A DNA stretch of 17,602 bases, taken from assembly GCA_047630175.1 (NCBI GenBank), contig JBLHVI010000061.1, forward strand, positions 1-17,602, written 5' to 3'. The position numbers were made by a program, and so were the translations under genes. Positions 15,088 to 17,602 of the stretch are shown here, piece after piece (position 1 is the first letter of the stretch; the number at the start of each line of letters is the position of its first letter). This DNA is from UBA4582 sp047630175 (GTDB lineage: Bacteria > Pseudomonadota > Gammaproteobacteria > Pseudomonadales > Azotimanducaceae). Below the pieces are notes generated by a model, which saw only the letters and a program-made list of their open reading frames with translations, was not told the origin of the DNA and made no database searches.

Positions 15088-16692
15088 TTACCGATACAGA
15101 AACAAGTCTGTATTCATCTTAAATTTTTTCAGATTATCTTCGTGGGACTTGAGATCTTGCAATATCATAGCCGCTCGATCCATCAGCTGATACGAAAAGG
15201 CTTGATCGAACACGAATCGAGTAGAGGTAACCAGAGACCGAAATAAACCTAAGGCGAGTCTGGCATCAAAAAGCTGATCCTTCTGTTTTTTTGCATAGTC
15301 AGCCGCACAGTCGTACATCCGCTGATTAGCAGCATTCAATCTTTGACGAATGTCTGGGCTGAATATCGGTACTCTGAAATTCGAGACTAAAAAGACTGAA
15401 ACATCCTGCACATAATCGCCGAAACCACTACGGTGAACGTCTACGTAATACATGCGGCTTTCATCAAGCTGAAAAATGACGTTGTCGGCGTTGAAATCAC
15501 CGTGTATCAGTGTGCTGAAGGGTGCTGGGAGCATGCGCTCGATCTTAGTGGCGGCCTTGATAAGTTGGCTGAGATCGTGGCTCGACTCAAACAGGCTGGG
15601 GTGCACCGACTCGATGTCGTTTTTGCGGCGGAGCAACTGCCCAACGTAGTTAGTCTTTACCGACTTTCGCTTGATGCTGGATTTCCAGACATTGGTTTGT
15701 TCCCGCGCTAGCAGGTCGAGTGCTTGGTCGAGTTTTCCTCCGTCGTTAATCAGAATGTTCAGTAGGTCCTGACCTTCGATGTACTCAAGCAGTATGGTGG
15801 CGCTATCTTTTCTGGCTCGGTGCCAAAGCACTTGTGGCGTGAGCCCGGGGAACTGTTCCTGCCAAAGCCTCAGGCCATCTACTTCCTCAGCGATTTTTTC
15901 TGGATCGCCCTCTTTGTAGAAGATGGAAGTCTTGTCACCTCCTGCCGGGGTAGAGATGATTCTCGCCACTCGACACCCTGAGCGGGTATTCATAATGCGC
16001 TTAAACGCAACACTGCTATCGCCAAGTTTGATGTTTTGCCCCTCAAGACCTTTCTTGAGATTCCTGTATTGTAGAATGCCGAGTTTCTCACCCACGTGTA
16101 TGTCGAGTATGGCTTCGCCGATATTCAACAGATTGTCACCGACACGTTCGAGGTACTGAATAATAGTCAGCAGTATCATCAGGTCACTGACCTTGCCACG
16201 TTTAGACAACTTAAGTTGAACCAAAGCAGTGGTTTCGTCATAGTAATCGTCAAGGACCTGTTCGTAGTCGCAGAGCGCTTGGGCAGTTTCCAGGTTCTGT
16301 TCTAGCAATGCAGGATAAATGGCATCTAACGCTTTGTAGATAACTTGATAGTAGCGTTTGAGGTCAAACTCAACAAAAGCGCCAGAGTCTTCGACGTACG
16401 ACATTTTGCTGGAGATACTGTTAAAAAAATCCGCCATACGCTTTAGGTTAGAAGCAATGGTGATGACGGCTTTGAAATGATTCATCCGCCCTTCTTCTTG
16501 GCGATGAATATTAAAATAGCTTTTGCTTTCCAGCGTGTTCTTCAGGTTATCAATAAATTTTTCGCGTGAATTGACTTTCTTTATTTTCGTCGTCGTCGGA
16601 TTATCAATCACCGAGGCAGAAGCTCGAGCTTGCTTTTTGACTTCTAAAATCAAGAATTGCAGGTCAATATTCAGACCTTCATCGACTGGCAT
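15088..16692 (-). CDS. PhoU-like domain fused to an APH-type kinase (GAK-associated phosphotransferase)
   Basis: A 534-residue two-part protein. Residues about 10-210 are helical with two PhoU-like motifs, SNLKRMADFFNSI (81-93) and LERVGDNLLNIGEAI (181-195), the latter matching the RxGDxxxNIAE signature that binds metal in PhoU. Residues about 225-520 are an aminoglycoside-phosphotransferase fold: Lys260 and Glu270 as the probable ATP-binding pair, LLEYIEGQDL (301-310) as hinge, LIHGDFNADNVIF (395-407) as catalytic loop with Asp399 and Asn404, and YVDVHRSG (416-423) with metal-binding Asp418. The kinase therefore looks active; its acceptor is unknown. I place the start at ATG 16692, with AGG about eight bases ahead. 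The frame stays open to an ATG at 16854, but those 54 residues run through a 15-bp repeat and lack a binding site. It lies 15 bases before the ATP-grasp gene. Confidence 0.82.
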   Translation of the reverse strand: MPVDEGLNIDLQFLILEVKKQARASASVIDNPTTTKIKKVNSREKFIDNLKNTLESKSYFNIHRQEEGRMNHFKAVITIASNLKRMADFFNSISSKMSYVEDSGAFVEFDLKRYYQVIYKALDAIYPALLEQNLETAQALCDYEQVLDDYYDETTALVQLKLSKRGKVSDLMILLTIIQYLERVGDNLLNIGEAILDIHVGEKLGILQYRNLKKGLEGQNIKLGDSSVAFKRIMNTRSGCRVARIISTPAGGDKTSIFYKEGDPEKIAEEVDGLRLWQEQFPGLTPQVLWHRARKDSATILLEYIEGQDLLNILINDGGKLDQALDLLAREQTNVWKSSIKRKSVKTNYVGQLLRRKNDIESVHPSLFESSHDLSQLIKAATKIERMLPAPFSTLIHGDFNADNVIFQLDESRMYYVDVHRSGFGDYVQDVSVFLVSNFRVPIFSPDIRQRLNAANQRMYDCAADYAKKQKDQLFDARLALGLFRSLVTSTRFVFDQAFSYQLMDRAAMILQDLKSHEDNLKKFKMNTDLFLYR

Positions 16693-16955
16693 TGCTAAAC
16701 CTATGCTTACTTTTCCGGAACTGTAGCAGCGATATATAAAGCGGACATAAAGACACGCCGCGCTGACGGAGAATGACAAGTTTACCCGTAGAAGCACGTA
16801 TCGTGCCGGCGGTTGCCCAGCCTTACGTTGCCCAGCCATAAATTGGCCAGCCATGCACAGTCATGCACAGTGTCGCAAAAATCGATTACTCATGGCTGCA
16901 GCTCGCTACATGCGCTTCTTCCGCGCTTCTCGAGCAAGGTGCCGGGCTCAGAGTT
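16693..16955. other. Spacer between the amphi-Trp gene and the PhoU-APH gene
   Basis: These 263 bases separate two same-direction genes. I see no classical terminator after the amphi-Trp gene (only a 4-bp GAGC/GCTC hairpin on the minus strand). There is no convincing sigma-70 promoter, although a TTGTCA (minus strand, 16774-16779) and an AT-rich TATATA near 16733-16738 are present. The block of short tandem repeats listed separately lies in its centre. Confidence 0.5.
16812..16871. repeat. Degenerate 15-bp tandem repeat followed by a 10-bp tandem duplication
   Basis: Three 15-bp units follow one another: GTTGCCCAGCCTTAC (16812-16826), GTTGCCCAGCCATAA (16827-16841) and ATTGGCCAGCCATGC (16842-16856). 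Their core NTTGSCCAGCC is conserved. Overlapping the end, CATGCACAGT occurs twice in perfect tandem (16852-16861, 16862-16871). Read on the minus strand the 15-bp unit would encode repeats of xAGQx, so the array might be translated if the PhoU-APH gene began at 16854. Confidence 0.85.
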
Positions 16956-17602
16956 CTATGTAGTTTTGCTGACTTTTTTTGGCTTGCTGGGCTTGGCTAA
17001 TTTCTCAGCTTTTGCTGGTTTTTTGTCCTTTGCTAAATGCTTAGCCTTCTCAGCCTTCTCAGCCTTCTTCACCTTAGTTGGTTTGGAAGGTTTTTCTACT
17101 TCGGCGACTTTTGCTACCTTTACCTTTGCGACCTTTGCTACCTTTACGTTGGCGGCCTTGCTTGTGGCCTTGGCGATTGCAGTTTCCTTCTTAGCAGTCT
17201 TTTCCGCCTGCTTGCGCGCTTTTGCTTCACCTTTTTCAAGTGTTTTTAAGGCTTCTTTTGCCGCTTTACTTTTGACTTTGTCAGCTTTCTTTTCCGCTTT
17301 GTCGGCACTTTCTGGTTTCTCAGCTTTCGGCGTTTTCTTAGCTACTTTTGCTTGTTTGCGCTCACTTGCATCTGTCGGCGCTTCCCAGCTTAGGCTGATA
17401 GATAAAGAGCCCTTGGTACCCTTCAACTGAGCCTTGATAGATAGTTCAACTTGGTCAGGCAGGTCTATATTCAGTATTTCTGATGGCTCGCCTAGTGACA
17501 AATGACGATGTTTGATGCCTTTGTTAACCATGCTCAAGTAATTGAACACGGCGTCTGCATTTTCGGTTTGCTGGTAACTGAATTTTTGTAATTGTTCTGG
17601 TT
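16956..17602 (-). CDS. Amphi-Trp domain protein with a Lys/Ala-rich histone-H1-like tail (5' partial)
   Basis: The frame is open to the right edge, so the true start is outside the window; 214 codons are visible (from base 17600), and few residues are probably missing. The first ~75 residues match the amphi-Trp domain: QKFSYQQTENADAVFNYL, then LSLGEPSEILNIDLPDQVEL, then GSLSISLSWEAP with the name-giving Trp on the last amphipathic strand. The remaining ~140 residues are almost only Lys, Ala, Glu, Val and Pro, with AKKTPKAEKP-, KVAKVAKV- and KAEKAEKA-like repeats and a KKVSKTT end. This resembles histone H1 or AlgP-type tails, strongly basic and probably disordered. The amphi-Trp domain is a recurrent member of GAK gene sets, function unknown. 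A GTG at 17549 could start a shorter form, but that would remove the first strand and helix of the domain. Confidence 0.85.
   Translation of the reverse strand, partial: PEQLQKFSYQQTENADAVFNYLSMVNKGIKHRHLSLGEPSEILNIDLPDQVELSIKAQLKGTKGSLSISLSWEAPTDASERKQAKVAKKTPKAEKPESADKAEKKADKVKSKAAKEALKTLEKGEAKARKQAEKTAKKETAIAKATSKAANVKVAKVAKVKVAKVAEVEKPSKPTKVKKAEKAEKAKHLAKDKKPAKAEKLAKPSKPKKVSKTT

Noticed and set aside
16813..17430. A 205-codon rightward ORF rich in Phe, Leu, Ala and Ser that looks like a membrane protein
   Set aside because: It is the antisense image of the Lys/Ala/Glu-rich tail of the amphi-Trp protein: Lys and Glu codons read backwards give Phe, Leu and Ser. It has no ribosome binding site.

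Overview
The window looks like a chromosomal segment of a free-living, probably marine gammaproteobacterium. This rests on family content (a TonB-dependent receptor tail, monomeric NADP isocitrate dehydrogenase, GlpE-type rhodanese, AlgC/ManB-type phosphomannomutase, DUF1289 protein), mid-range GC and Shine-Dalgarno starts. The genus cannot be named from what is visible. There are no rRNA, tRNA, CRISPR or insertion-sequence features.

Left part (1-7867), mostly single-gene units. The last 30 codons of an outer-membrane receptor end at a strong terminator, followed by a second palindrome that closes the leftward monomeric isocitrate dehydrogenase gene (icd). A gene-poor stretch with a four-copy 11-bp tandem repeat precedes a small DUF3846-like gene, which converges on a DUF1289 cysteine protein. 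A GMC flavin oxidoreductase converges, one base apart, on an OpgC-like membrane acyltransferase. Then come a zinc-binding GFA-domain protein and a class II aldolase/adducin-fold protein that lacks the usual catalytic Glu.

Middle part (7868-13070). A 536-bp stretch without a recognisable intact gene (perhaps a gene remnant) is followed by a GLYK/Tda10-type kinase, a lipoprotein of the histidine-rich TPR family, glpE on the opposite strand, and a phosphomannomutase/phosphoglucomutase gene whose extended -10 sits so close to the ATG that the transcript may be leaderless.

Right part (13122-17602, all leftward) is the unusual region. In transcription order it holds an amphi-Trp domain protein with a long Lys/Ala-rich histone-H1-like tail (cut by the window edge), a protein joining a PhoU-like helical domain to an aminoglycoside-phosphotransferase-type kinase, a RimK-like ATP-grasp ligase with a TTG start, and an HprK-related kinase. 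The last three are tightly packed (15-nt gap, then 8-bp overlap). From memory this matches the uncharacterised 'GAK' (ATP-Grasp, Amphi-Trp, Kinase) gene set of the TIGRFAM/NCBIfam models. Two kinases, a ligase and a basic-tailed protein suggest a protein-modification or phosphorylation circuit of unknown purpose; this is inference. Further members (a CofD-like protein, an XXXCH protein) could lie beyond the right edge.
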